A stretch of 64,000 nt of DNA, taken from NCBI RefSeq assembly GCF_014698305.1, contig NZ_JACJST010000005.1, forward strand, positions 205,942-269,941. The letters run 5' to 3'. How positions within the stretch are numbered: the stretch's first letter is position 1; each line of letters starts with the position of its first letter. The notes beneath the pieces were generated by a model. The model had not been told where the DNA came from and made no database searches. It saw only the letters and a program-made list of their open reading frames with translations. A program made the position numbers and the translations under genes. This DNA is from Anabaena lutea FACHB-196. Its GTDB lineage: Bacteria > Cyanobacteriota > Cyanobacteriia > Cyanobacteriales > Nostocaceae. Below, in pieces: positions 1 through 9,700 of this stretch.

Positions 1-1015
1 CTCTGTAATAAGTGTGGGTAATACCATGAAGTTGTAAACTTTGCCAGAAATATTGAATAGGATGCGGTAATGTTGAGATTTCTGCCCGATTACCTAGAGA
101 TAAACCTAGAGATTCTATTTTTTGTAAGGCTATATCGGCTTTGCTAATTTGAGGAAGATTACTAACAATATTATCCATCGGCAACATCAAATAAGTGAAA
201 GTTAGAATATAGCTGGAAAGGGTTTGAGGACTGATAGGCAAAAATTTAGGTAATGCAAATAATAAAAAACCCATTGCGAAAAAAAACAGCAGCTTACCCC
301 AACTAGTAGTTGCCGCAAATAAAGTCAAACCATCAATATTATGACGGCGAAATTGGCTGGCAGTTGATTGTAAATTTTTTGTTAAAAAAACTTGACGGCG
401 TTGATAGTTAAGTTTAAGTTCTTTGATGCCATCTGTAATAGTTGCTAAATGCTTAAATAGTAAATCTTGATCTTCACGGGCAAGGGCTAATAATTGCGCT
501 CCTCTATTTAACAACCATTGGCAGCTACCGATACCCACTACCATTAAAATAACTAGCATTAATAATACTAACCAAGATAGGCAGGTGATATAAACCAAAC
601 AACCCAAAACAGTTGCTAAATCAATGCACATAAAAGGTACTATATATACAGCATTGGCAACAGCTTGGACATCTTCTGTTAAAGTTGCTAATAGTCGAGA
701 ATTTCCGATTTGTTCCAGATGACTTAACTCAGAAGCAAGTATTTGCCGACTCAAGCGCATTCTTAATTGTAAAATTGCATTTTGAGAGAGGCGAATTAGC
801 ATTACTTGTGTAATGATGCTGGTAATCAGAGCGATAATTACTAAAGCCAAAAATCCCCAAGCGATGGATATTAAAGGTAAAGTATATTCTTGATTTGCGC
901 CACTGCTAATGAGGGCAATTAGTCCAGCACTACTAGCACCACTCAAAAAACCGGTAAAGATGGCGATCGCTACCATCACCCAAGAAGAACGTAGAAGAAA
1001 GTAAATTACATTCAT
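1..1015 (-). CDS. ABC transporter permease domain, cyclic-peptide exporter type (partial)
   Basis: The gene starts with ATG at 1015 and reads leftward out of the window, so only about 338 N-terminal residues are visible. They form an ABC exporter membrane domain: a helix near residues 8-30 (MVAIAIFTGFLSGASSAG), another near 48-70, a pair near 135-170 and another pair near 255-295. The stretch with SRQILASELSHLEQIG followed by RLLATLTEDVQ is typical of the SyrD/PvdE group of cyclic-peptide and siderophore exporters. In that family a C-terminal ATPase domain follows; here it would lie beyond the window edge. The start codon abuts the start of the divergent glycosyltransferase gene. The substrate cannot be inferred. 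It could also be another ABC exporter half-transporter. Confidence 0.75.
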   Translation of the reverse strand, partial: MNVIYFLLRSSWVMVAIAIFTGFLSGASSAGLIALISSGANQEYTLPLISIAWGFLALVIIALITSIITQVMLIRLSQNAILQLRMRLSRQILASELSHLEQIGNSRLLATLTEDVQAVANAVYIVPFMCIDLATVLGCLVYITCLSWLVLLMLVILMVVGIGSCQWLLNRGAQLLALAREDQDLLFKHLATITDGIKELKLNYQRRQVFLTKNLQSTASQFRRHNIDGLTLFAATTSWGKLLFFFAMGFLLFALPKFLPISPQTLSSYILTFTYLMLPMDNIVSNLPQISKADIALQKIESLGLSLGNRAEISTLPHPIQYFWQSLQLHGITHTYYR

Positions 1016-2176
1016 GTGCGAATTGTCAGTTATCAGTTGTCAGCCATTTTAGTTACTGCCTCCTTTTGTTTATCAGCAGTTTTATTCTACTGTTACGGGA
1101 TTTATGCGGCGATCGCATTTCGGCGTTTTCCCTCTCCCGTCAATCCCGAATTTCATCCACCTTTAACCATTCTCAAACCACTTTGTGGAATAGATGAAGA
1201 GACTTACACCAATCTAGCCTCATTTTGTCAGCAGTATTACCCAGAATACCAGATTGTCTTCGGGGTAAGGGATTTGATCGACCCCAGTATAGAAATTGTA
1301 GAAAGGCTAATTCAGCAATTTCCCCATGTGGATATTAGCTTAGTTGTCAAGGATGAAATTATTGGCACAAACTTGAAAGTAAGTAACTTAGCCCATGCTT
1401 TCACCACAGCCAAACATGACATATTAGTTATCGCTGATAGTGATATTCGTGTTGACAAAGATTATTTACAACAGATTATCCAACCGCTAACTGATCAAGG
1501 TGTTGGTGTTGTCACTTGCTTATATCGTTCCTTAGCCAGGGGATGGGTAGCCGCATTAGACGGAATCGGTACTGCTACAGACTTTCATACAGGCGTTTTA
1601 GTCAGCAATCAATTAGAAGGAATAAAATTTGCTCTCGGTTCTACGATAGTCATTCGTAAACAAGTGCTGGAAACAATTGGTGGCTTTAAAGCGATCGCAG
1701 ATTATCTTGCTGACGATTTTCAACTTGGCTACCTCCCAGCCCAAGCAGGTTATAAAGTCATATTATCTAATTATATAGTTGATCATGTTTTAGGTACTAG
1801 CAACCTGAGCGATACCATCAAACGCCAAATCCGCTGGGCTAGGTGTATCCGTGTTTCTCGTCCTTGGGGTTATTTAGGACTCGTCTTTACCTACGGAACA
1901 GTTTCTAGTTTGTTGTTGTTGATAACTAGCGGTGGTTCTATACTCGGCTGGACTGCGTTAATTATTATCTGGGGAATGCGGTTAGTTATGGGTTGGGTTG
2001 TGGGAGTCAATGTTTTGCATGATCCCATCGCCAAAAAGTTTTTATGGCTAATCCCTCTACGCGACTTGCTGCATTTCTTCATCTGGTGCTACAGCTTTTT
2101 TGGTAACACCATTGAATGGCGCGGACAGCGAATGAAGTTGACTCCAGAGGGTAAGTTGGTGGTAATTTCTATATAG
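1016..2176 (+). CDS. hpnI: HpnI-like family 2/21 glycosyltransferase
   Basis: A 386-residue membrane glycosyltransferase of the ceramide-glucosyltransferase-like group. HpnI family members add N-acetylglucosamine to bacteriohopanetetrol. Visible motifs are an N-terminal membrane helix (about 8-32), a KVSNLAHA segment, the nucleotide-sugar/metal motif ADSDIRV near 140, DDFQLG near 236, and the processivity-type motif RQIRWAR near 275. C-terminal hydrophobic helices follow at about 295-365. The start is uncertain. GTG at 1016 is the first possible codon and TTG at 1037 is the alternative; no ATG exists before the first helix, and the first codons lie in a repeat (TCAGTTATCAGTTGTCAG). The gene diverges from the ABC gene with no spacer. 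The hopanoid substrate is inferred from family resemblance. No other recognised hopanoid gene lies beside it. Confidence 0.75.
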   Translation: MRIVSYQLSAILVTASFCLSAVLFYCYGIYAAIAFRRFPSPVNPEFHPPLTILKPLCGIDEETYTNLASFCQQYYPEYQIVFGVRDLIDPSIEIVERLIQQFPHVDISLVVKDEIIGTNLKVSNLAHAFTTAKHDILVIADSDIRVDKDYLQQIIQPLTDQGVGVVTCLYRSLARGWVAALDGIGTATDFHTGVLVSNQLEGIKFALGSTIVIRKQVLETIGGFKAIADYLADDFQLGYLPAQAGYKVILSNYIVDHVLGTSNLSDTIKRQIRWARCIRVSRPWGYLGLVFTYGTVSSLLLLITSGGSILGWTALIIIWGMRLVMGWVVGVNVLHDPIAKKFLWLIPLRDLLHFFIWCYSFFGNTIEWRGQRMKLTPEGKLVVISI

Positions 2177-2219
2177 GGAGTAAAGGCAAGGAAACCCCGC
2201 CCCTACATAGAATATGAAC

Positions 2220-2235
2220 GACGATTTTCATCGTC
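2220..2235. terminator. Small hairpin between convergent genes
   Basis: GACGAT-TTTC-ATCGTC forms a perfect 6-bp stem between the end of the glycosyltransferase and the end of the convergent radical SAM gene. No long T run follows on either strand, so it is at best a weak terminator. Just upstream (2191-2206) is a half copy of the CCCCGCCCCTAC repeat found elsewhere in the window. Confidence 0.35.
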
Positions 2236-2242
2236 AAGGCTT

Positions 2243-3358
2243 TTACAGGCGACGTAACCAGGTAGATTGTTCCCAAACAGCTTGCAGGGAAACAAGATTT
2301 TGGCGATTAAACCAATGTTTCCAAGCCGCTTTCAGATTTCCCTTGGCTGCTGCTTGCACCCCATCACTAACAGCCACACCAATATGTTGCATGACGCTAG
2401 AGTCGCGGTAGCAATCAATCATACAAGCTGTACAACCATCGCGCACCCGTTGGGAACCATCAAACTCTGTGATATGACACATGGGTTTCTCCCAGTTGTG
2501 GCAACGATAAAGGTTAAGATGCCAGTCTAGATAAAATAATTTCCAGCCACCAAGACACCCAAATTGCTCTGGTTCTCCCCGTAAATGACGCTGCATATCT
2601 TCAATAGAGGCGGTAGGATTGACAACCGCAAAGTCGCGTTTTAGGGCTTTGACAGTTTCAAAAAGTTGATTTAATTCCTCCGCAGTGTAGTTGACTAAGT
2701 CCGATTCGGCATAACCAAGATAGGATGAGCCAAGGGTGGTTAGAGGATAGGAGAAAGTGACACTGTCAAACCCTAAAGACTTCAAAAAAGGTGGTAGTTG
2801 ATTATAATCTTCTATCAATCTACTCATAGTGACAGAAGCTGTAGTACTGATATTGCGTCGTTGGAAATGAGTATTAGCTTCTTGAATGCGATCGCATACT
2901 CCTCTAAGTCCCCGGTTTTGCTCATGTTTCTGGGCTTCAGCCGCATCAATAGAAATAATCACACTCATCAACCCAGCATCAGCTAACTCATCAATCCGTT
3001 TTGGTGTCAGCAGTGAGCCATTTGTTACCAACATCGTTGCCATACCAAGGCTAGAAGCATGAGCAATCATCTCATTTAAATCTGGATGAGCCATTGGTTC
3101 ACCACCCACATATATAAGAAAATAGACTCCATTCCGGTAAAGAATTTCCGCCGCTTGTTTTGCCTGTGCCAATGTGACAGAATGCCGCTCATCTATCGGC
3201 ATCTTATCCACAGCAAAACTACAGAACCCACAACGGGCATTACACACACTGGTAATAGCAAATTGACAAGTCGAAGGCCCCCCATCCAGTAATCCTTGTC
3301 GAGCAAGTTCCCAAAATGAACGCCGTTTTGCACCTAAAACCGGGCTACTTTTTGACAT
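2243..3358 (-). CDS. Radical SAM protein with SPASM-like cysteine-rich C-terminus
   Basis: A 371-residue radical S-adenosylmethionine enzyme. The [4Fe-4S] cluster motif is CNARCGFC (C39, C43, C46), and YVGGEPMAHPDL fits the SAM-binding GGEP motif. A second group of cysteines near residues 280-330 (CLGGW, YRCHNW, MCHI, CTACMIDC) resembles the SPASM/twitch auxiliary-cluster region of peptide- or sugar-modifying enzymes. It is convergent with the HpnI-like gene. It does not resemble HpnH (different N-terminal sequence) or HpnJ (no B12 domain), so I do not assign it to hopanoid synthesis. The substrate is unknown. ATG start at 3358. Confidence 0.85.
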   Translation of the reverse strand: MSKSSPVLGAKRRSFWELARQGLLDGGPSTCQFAITSVCNARCGFCSFAVDKMPIDERHSVTLAQAKQAAEILYRNGVYFLIYVGGEPMAHPDLNEMIAHASSLGMATMLVTNGSLLTPKRIDELADAGLMSVIISIDAAEAQKHEQNRGLRGVCDRIQEANTHFQRRNISTTASVTMSRLIEDYNQLPPFLKSLGFDSVTFSYPLTTLGSSYLGYAESDLVNYTAEELNQLFETVKALKRDFAVVNPTASIEDMQRHLRGEPEQFGCLGGWKLFYLDWHLNLYRCHNWEKPMCHITEFDGSQRVRDGCTACMIDCYRDSSVMQHIGVAVSDGVQAAAKGNLKAAWKHWFNRQNLVSLQAVWEQSTWLRRL

Positions 3359-3699
3359 AAAATTTTTCTCGTAATTTGATAATTTATTGAGTAAATGTAC
3401 TAATACCTATAGTTTTGAGCCTAAAAATCAATATTAAGCTGTTACACATCTAGTTTGCACATTAAGGGTGCAGAGCGAGGAAAAGTCGTTTTGATTCGGT
3501 GAAATCGAATAATTTACAGCAGATTTCAGGTTCCAGGAGGTACAAAATTTAAGAACAAAGCCATATAAAACAAGAGTTTCAACCCTGTGAAGAGTTCCCT
3601 AAGAGATCGCTATAAAAAAAGTAACCCACTCCACTGCCGGAATAGGTTACTTTTTTATGTAATTTAGGGGGTTAGGTGATTTAGCTGAGTGGAGGCTAC
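3359..3699. other. Intergenic region between radical SAM gene and RNA-binding protein gene
   Basis: This 341-bp gap holds the rbp terminator (3615-3656) and presumably the promoter of the radical SAM gene. A purine-rich AGGAGGT at about 3535 is followed by no convincing reading frame. I see no RNA gene in it. Confidence 0.5.
3615..3656 (-). terminator. Rho-independent terminator of the RNA-binding protein gene
   Basis: AAAAAAGTAACC (3615-3626) pairs with GGTTACTTTTTT (3645-3656). On the minus strand the stem ends in a U run (complement of the A run 3614-3620). It lies 44 bp past the stop codon of the RRM gene. The symmetric T/A runs could let it work on both strands. Confidence 0.8.
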
Positions 3700-4032
3700 T
3701 TAGTAGCGACCACGACCGCCACCACCACCGCCACCGCCGTAGCCGCCGCGTCCGCCGCCGCCACCACCACCGAAGGAACCACCACGGTCTTCCTTGGGCT
3801 TGGCTTTATTAACTTTCAAATCACGTCCCATCCATTCAGCACCATCAAGAGCTTCGATAGCTGCTGTTTCTTCTGCATCTGTACCCATTTCCACGAAAGC
3901 AAAACCGCGAACACGGCCAGTTTCCCGATCGGTGGGAATCTGCACGCGCTTAACAGTACCGTATTCTGCGAATACAGCTGATAGAGCGTCCTGTGTAACT
4001 TCGTAAGAAAGATTGCCTACGTAAACTGACAT
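3700..4032 (-). CDS. Glycine-rich RNA-recognition-motif protein
   Basis: A 110-residue single-RRM protein of the cyanobacterial Rbp family, which are small cytoplasmic RNA-binding proteins often induced by cold. RNP2 is VYVGNL (residues 3-8) and RNP1 is RGFAFVEM (42-49). After a basic linker (KPKEDRGG) the last 25 residues are almost pure glycine with a few arginines and tyrosines, ending GGRGRY. Length and layout are those of cyanobacterial glycine-rich Rbp. The gene has its own strong terminator and a long AT-rich upstream region, so it is probably monocistronic. The 3' end is much more GC-rich than the surroundings because of the glycine codons. Confidence 0.93.
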   Translation of the reverse strand: MSVYVGNLSYEVTQDALSAVFAEYGTVKRVQIPTDRETGRVRGFAFVEMGTDAEETAAIEALDGAEWMGRDLKVNKAKPKEDRGGSFGGGGGGGRGGYGGGGGGGGRGRY

Positions 4033-4444
4033 AGATTACTTTGTGTCCAAAACCATCGGGTGTAGAGATTTAGATTTTGGAGAGAAGTCTGTAAATACCA
4101 AAAGGGAAAAACCTATCAATACTAACAACACACACTGCCGCCAAATCAAGTCTCACCTTTTTATAATGACACACCAGCCAGAATTTTGGGGGAAATTTTT
4201 GTAAATTTTTTGTAAAAAATTATTTCCCCTCTTGAGAAGCTCTCCAGCCTACAAATTGCATCATTATTTTAGGCAAAACCGACCTATTGCTCTCCCCTGC
4301 TGACTAAAAGTAATGTGTTGGAGAGCAACACAGTATTAAGTTCAACTCTAACGACAGCAACAACTAATCCCGTTTCACTTTCAGGTTGAGACAGATAGAC
4401 GCGGAGATTCATTTGTAGCTTTAATTAAGTGAATTGATATAGAG
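4033..4444. other. Upstream/leader region of the RRM gene
   Basis: This 412-bp region lies between the two minus-strand genes. It contains an AT-rich imperfect inverted repeat with GGGGGAAATTTTT near 4187-4200 and AAAAATTATTTCCCC at 4215-4229. Cyanobacterial rbp genes are known to have long cold-responsive leaders, and this region would be the place for one. No coding sequence is evident. Confidence 0.45.
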
Positions 4445-4981
4445 TTATACTCGCTTTTCCAAATATTGACCAATCATCAACTGCTCACCAGCACGGGAAA
4501 TGATACTCTGTCTGGTGCGGTATTTGCTGCCAATAAGCTTGATTTCTTCCTCAAAGACGGAACTGTTGTACTCAGTTCGCAAAGACAGGGTTTGGAAATT
4601 GGAGAAATAATATTGAGCCGTAACTGGTTTGGTTGTAGCGAAACCGCGATCGCGGTACAAGATATTTCCCAAAGCACCAAACAGCGTGCAGCCCTGCGAT
4701 TCTTTTCCGGGTTTTAGTACATCGGTACTTTCCCAACTCACTTGGGCACCACAGGTCAAAATTTCTAACTTGGACAAATCATGTAACTGAGCCAGGTTGT
4801 GCAATTCCTCACAACCCTGTTCTAAAAACCGGATGGTGATTAGACTCTCCACCTCTTTGGTTTCTCCCTGGGGTAGGGTGTAATATCGCCGTTCAGATCG
4901 CCACTCACCTACTGATGCTTGGAAAAATTCCGCAATCTGCTGTTCATTGGTAGTTTGGACAATTTTCAGGGATGATGTCAC
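4445..4981 (-). CDS. CpcS/CpeS-type phycobiliprotein chromophore lyase
   Basis: A 178-residue protein of the CpcS/CpeS lyase family, which attaches phycocyanobilin (or phycoerythrobilin) to a conserved cysteine of phycobiliproteins. The N-terminus has the family signature EFFQASVGEWRSERRYY near residues 17-33. Beta-strand-rich sequence follows, consistent with the lipocalin-like fold (ILYRDRGFAT, TEYNSSVFEEEI, QYLEKRV). The start is GTG at 4981, supported by AAGGAAGG just upstream on the minus strand. It ends close to the leader of the rbp gene. Which paralogue it is (CpcS, CpcU, CpeS) cannot be settled by eye. Confidence 0.85.
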   Translation of the reverse strand: MTSSLKIVQTTNEQQIAEFFQASVGEWRSERRYYTLPQGETKEVESLITIRFLEQGCEELHNLAQLHDLSKLEILTCGAQVSWESTDVLKPGKESQGCTLFGALGNILYRDRGFATTKPVTAQYYFSNFQTLSLRTEYNSSVFEEEIKLIGSKYRTRQSIISRAGEQLMIGQYLEKRV

Positions 4982-5426
4982 TCTTTACCTTCCTTACATA
5001 GATAGAGTCGCTGTAGTGTCAATCTGCTCACCAATCTGGCTATGAGTACAATGGCTCAAAAATCAATCTTTGTTTAATATTCTTAATATATAGTCAAAAT
5101 CATAGAAATACTAGCCTTAGAGACAAATTTTTGGATTGAGGAAATACGAAAAAGGGAAAGAATTAAGAATTATCTGCCTTTTGACCGCTTTTAACCATGA
5201 CTAATTTCCTATTACCCATTTCCCGAAAAATATTTATACTAATTTTATGATTTCATATAGATTAGGATTTTGAAACTTTTGTTGAGCAAAAATAGTGATT
5301 TTAACTACAAAAATTGCGGAAAAAAAGATTAAATATCGTCTGTTTTTCTGTGATTTATTTTATGCAAAATAGTTTGCTCATAAACGGTTGTTTAACTGTA
5401 AAAACTCCCAAATAGGAGAAAAATTC
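4982..5426. other. Divergent intergenic region, lyase versus efflux operon
   Basis: This 445-bp AT-rich spacer separates the minus-strand lyase from the plus-strand efflux operon and should contain both promoters. The only clear signal is the ribosome-binding site AGGAG at 5415-5419 upstream of ATG 5427. No repeat or RNA gene stands out. Confidence 0.45.
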
Positions 5427-6773
5427 ATGATTTTGGATGGAAAAAAGCTGCAAAAACAGGTGAAAATACCAACGACCTTAATTGCCACCCCAGTCATGAA
5501 CAGACAAACATTATTAATGACTTGTATGTTGGGACTGGCAATGTTGACAGGGAGTTGTGGGTCACTACCAAAAGAATCAGCCGAAGCTCAATCTAGACAG
5601 CCCGGAGGTAGAGAAAGAGGTAACAGTGAGACTGCTGTAGATGTAGCGATCGCACAGACAAACTCATTAAGCCCCTCACCGGAATATATAGGTAACACCA
5701 CAGCATATCGGATAGTTTCAGTGCGATCGCAAGTAGAAGGGCGACTACTAGCATTAAATCTAGATGTTGGAGATACAGTCCAACGAGGACAAATCATCAG
5801 CCAATTAGATGATGTTCTCCTCAAAACCGGATTACAGCAAGCAGAAGCAGAACTAGCCGCCCGTCAATCAGAAGTCGCAAGGGCCATGACCCAGGTAAGT
5901 AATGCAAACGCCGAAGTTGAAAAAGCGCGTTTAGAAGTAGTACAAGCCAAAGCAGATTCCCAAAGACAACAAAAATTATTGAAAGAAGGCGCAATTTCCG
6001 AACAAGCTGCCCAACAAGCTCAAACCAAAGCTCAAACCGCAGCCCAAGCCCTACAAGCCACCATTGAACAAGTCAGAACCGCAAAGCAAGCTGTAGCCGC
6101 AGCCCAAGGTATAGTATTTGCCCAGCAAGCAGCAGTTTCTGGTGCTAAAGAACGCCGTTCATACTCCCGCTTAATCTCCCCCATTACTGGTATAGTCACA
6201 GAAAAAGTTACAGAACCAGGTAATCTCCTCCAACCAGGTAACGAAGTCTTAAAAATAGGTGACTTCAGTCGGATTAAAGTCGTAGTTCAAGTTTCTGAAT
6301 TAGAACTAGGAAAAATTCAGGTTGGACAATCTGTACAAGTGCGATTAGATGCTTTTCCGGAGACAAATATCATGGGTAGAGTTACTCGCATTTCTCCAAC
6401 AGCTGATAGTACAGCCCGTTTAGTACCGATAGAAGTAGTGATTCCCAACAGCGGAGGAAAAATTGGCAGTGGACTACTAGCACGAGTCAATTTTGACACC
6501 GAAACACCACAGCGAGTAGTGGTTCCAGAAACAGCAATTAATGATTTCCAAAGACAAACACAACGAGAAGACAACAATGGCACAGTATTTGTCGTGGATG
6601 AAAAAGATGGTAAACCCAAGGTCAAAGAAAGAACCGTAACTTTAGGGAAAACAGCAAACGGTAAAGTGGAAATTATGTCTGGCTTACAACCAGGAGAAAG
6701 TTATGTTGTTCGCAGTAGTCAGCCATTAAAAGATGGCGCAGTTGTGAAGTTATCAATTTTGTCACAAAAATAA
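5427..6773 (+). CDS. RND efflux system periplasmic adaptor (membrane fusion protein)
   Basis: A 448-residue HlyD/AcrA-type adaptor that would link the inner-membrane RND pump encoded next to it to an outer-membrane channel. A lipoprotein-like signal (LLMTCMLGLAMLTGSCGS) suggests membrane anchoring. The order is a split lipoyl/barrel-sandwich domain (VEGRLLALNLDVGDTVQRGQ), a long alanine/glutamine-rich coiled-coil hairpin (about 140-230), then beta-barrel and membrane-proximal domains (GLQPGESYVVRS). ATG 5427 is chosen because AGGAG lies 8 bp upstream; the reading frame is also open from TTG 5388. ATG 5496 would give a shorter, more typical signal but lacks a ribosome-binding site. The permease gene follows after 15 bp, so the two are an operon. 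Confidence 0.92.
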   Translation: MILDGKKLQKQVKIPTTLIATPVMNRQTLLMTCMLGLAMLTGSCGSLPKESAEAQSRQPGGRERGNSETAVDVAIAQTNSLSPSPEYIGNTTAYRIVSVRSQVEGRLLALNLDVGDTVQRGQIISQLDDVLLKTGLQQAEAELAARQSEVARAMTQVSNANAEVEKARLEVVQAKADSQRQQKLLKEGAISEQAAQQAQTKAQTAAQALQATIEQVRTAKQAVAAAQGIVFAQQAAVSGAKERRSYSRLISPITGIVTEKVTEPGNLLQPGNEVLKIGDFSRIKVVVQVSELELGKIQVGQSVQVRLDAFPETNIMGRVTRISPTADSTARLVPIEVVIPNSGGKIGSGLLARVNFDTETPQRVVVPETAINDFQRQTQREDNNGTVFVVDEKDGKPKVKERTVTLGKTANGKVEIMSGLQPGESYVVRSSQPLKDGAVVKLSILSQK

Positions 6774-6788
6774 CAACAAGCTTGAAAA

Positions 6789-9700
6789 ATGCAAACAACA
6801 AACACTAACAGCGGTTTTAGTATCAGTGCAACTTCTATCCGCCAACACATTGGTACACTCATGCTCACCTTGGCTGTGATCGTCATGGGCGTATTTTTCA
6901 TCATTCGTTTACCTGTAGATTTGTTACCATCTATTACCTATCCCCGGATTGGGGTGCGGATAGAAGCCCCAGGAATTTCACCAGAAGTAGCAGTTGATGA
7001 AGTCACCAAACGTTTAGAAGAAGCCTTTTCCGCGACTGAAGGTGTAATTCAGGTGTTTTCCCAAACCCGTGAAGGTCAAATTAGTTTGGATTTATACTTT
7101 CGACCGGGAGGAAATATTGACCAAGCCCTCAATGATGCCACAGCGGCCTTTAACCGATCTAGAAACCGATTACCAGATAATATTCAAGAAGCACGGGTAT
7201 TTAAAATAGATCCTTCCCAATTACCTGTTTATGAATTTGCGATCACTTCACCCACCCTTAAAGGTGTTGATTTACGAGTTTTTGCCGAAGAAGAACTAGC
7301 CCGTGAATTGGGTGTGGTAGAGGGAGTTGCTGGGGTCAGTGTATCGGGAGGAGTGAAAGAAGAAGTCAGGGTAAATATTGATTTAGACCGTCTCCAAGCC
7401 GTTGGTGTGGGTTTGACGGATGTACTCAATGAACTCCAAAACCGCAACCAAGATATTTCCGGTGGTCGGATTTTAGGAACAAATTCAGAAGCTTTAACCC
7501 GGACTGTGGGACGCTTCCAAAGTGCTGATGAACTTAATAATCTTTCCTTTGAAGTATCCGCGCCAAATTCTGATATCAAAAACCGTGTTTACTTGCGAGA
7601 CTTTGCTGAAGTTATTGATGGGTCAGAAAAACAGCGAGTCTATGTTTTTCTCAATGGCGAAGAAGCGGTAAAAGTCAGCGTTCAAAAACAACCAGATGCT
7701 AACACCATCAACGTTGTCGATGGCGTGAAAAAACGTTTAGCAGAACTGCAAAAAGGGGGTGTGATTCCTCAAGAAGCAACTCTCACGGCTACCTTAGATG
7801 AATCCAAATTTATCCGTGATTCTATAGCTAATGTGACCACTTCGGGGTTAATTGGCTCAGGTTTAGCAGCGATCGCAGTTTTACTCTTTTTGGGTTCTTT
7901 ACGTCAAACCTTTATTATTGTTGTCGCCATTCCCCTAGCATCTTTGACAGCAATTATCTTAATGGGGTTATTTGGCTTGTCACTTAACGTTTTTAGCTTA
8001 GGTGGTTTAGCATTAGGCGTGGGAATTGTGGTTGATAATTCCATCGTCATGTTAGAAAACATAGCTGAGGGAATTAGTCAAGTAAAAATTCGCAATCAAG
8101 ACTCAAAATTATCAGCTGCATCAATTATTCAACAATCTGAAGACAGCAGCCGAGAAGTAGAATCAGCTTTAGTCGCTTCCACTAGTACTAATTTAGTTGC
8201 AGTATTGCCATTTTTATTAATCGGTGGTTTTATCTCATTACTCTTCAACGAGTTAATTCTCACCATCAGCTTTTCCGTAGCGGCTTCAATTTTAATCGCC
8301 GTTACCGTTGTTCCTATGCTGACATCGCGTTTATTAAGTTTACCCTTTTCCAGTTCCCTCAATAATTTTTGGCCACTGCGGGTATTTAATAGCCGTTTTG
8401 AGGCCGCGACAAGAGCTTATAGCAGTTTTTTAAGTGGGATATTGCGGTGGAGATTGTTGACAATTGCGATCACAATTATCTTATTAGGTGGTGGTAGTTG
8501 GTGGATAGCGCCTCAACTTCCCCAAGAAATTCTCCCCCGTATCAATACCGGACAAGTCAACTTAATTGCCCAGTTTCCCCCCGGTATACCCTTAGAAACT
8601 AACCAAAAAGTCATGAAAGCTGTAGATGACATTCTCCGTCAACAGCCAGAAACAGAATATGTATTTTCTACAGTTGGTGGTTTTCTCTTTGGTAACAATA
8701 GCAGTGCTAACCCTCTGCGAAGTTCCAGCAACATTACCCTCAAACCAGGCTCAAACGTAGAGACTTATGTTGAACGTGTCACCAAAGAGTTTAGCAAGCT
8801 TAACTTAGTAGATATTCGTCTCCGTATCACCCCTGGTCAAGTGCGGGGTTTAATTCTCAACAACTCTCCTGTCCGTAACGCTGATGTTGACATCATTCTC
8901 CAAGGGAATGACTCCAACACTTTGGAACAAGCCGGTCGGGAATTATTAGCAAATTTAGAACAAAAAGCCACCGCAGTCCGATTCCGTCCTGAGGCAGATG
9001 CGCGTCAACCAGAAATTCAGATATTACCCGACTGGGAACGAGTTGCAAAAGTTGGTTTAAACACCAAAGATATTGGAGACACAATCCAGACCGCAATTGA
9101 AGGTAGTATACCCACCCAGCTACAACGCAATAACCGTTTAGTTGATGTCCGAGTACAGTTAAACGAAGCTTCCGTACAATCAACTTCTCAGTTAGAGAGA
9201 TTACCTTTATTTGTGGAAGGTAATCAACAAATCCGTTTGAGTGATGTAGCAAAAATAGCCGAAGCCCAAGCACCAGGAGAAATTCAACGGATTAATCAGC
9301 GTCAAGTCTTCCTAATTGCGGGTAATTTGGCAGAAGGAGCAAGCCTAACTAAAGCATTAGAACAGGTAGATCAAGTCCTCAGCAGTACAAATTTCCCCCA
9401 AGGGGTGAGTCTTTTACCCAGTGCGACAGCTGAATCTAATCAAGAACTACAAAACTCGCTGCAAGTGTTAGGAGGATTAGCTATCTTCTTAGTCTTTGTC
9501 GTCATGGCTGTGCAGTACAATTCCCTCGTAGACCCTTTGGTAATTTTGTTTACTATTCCTCTAGCATTAGCTGGAGGTATTTTTGGGCTTTATATTACTG
9601 AAACTGCCATTGGCGCAACAGTAGTTGTTGGTGCGGTCTTGTTAGTAGGTATTGTGGTTAACAACGCCATTATTATGGTGGAACTAGCTAATCAACTTCG

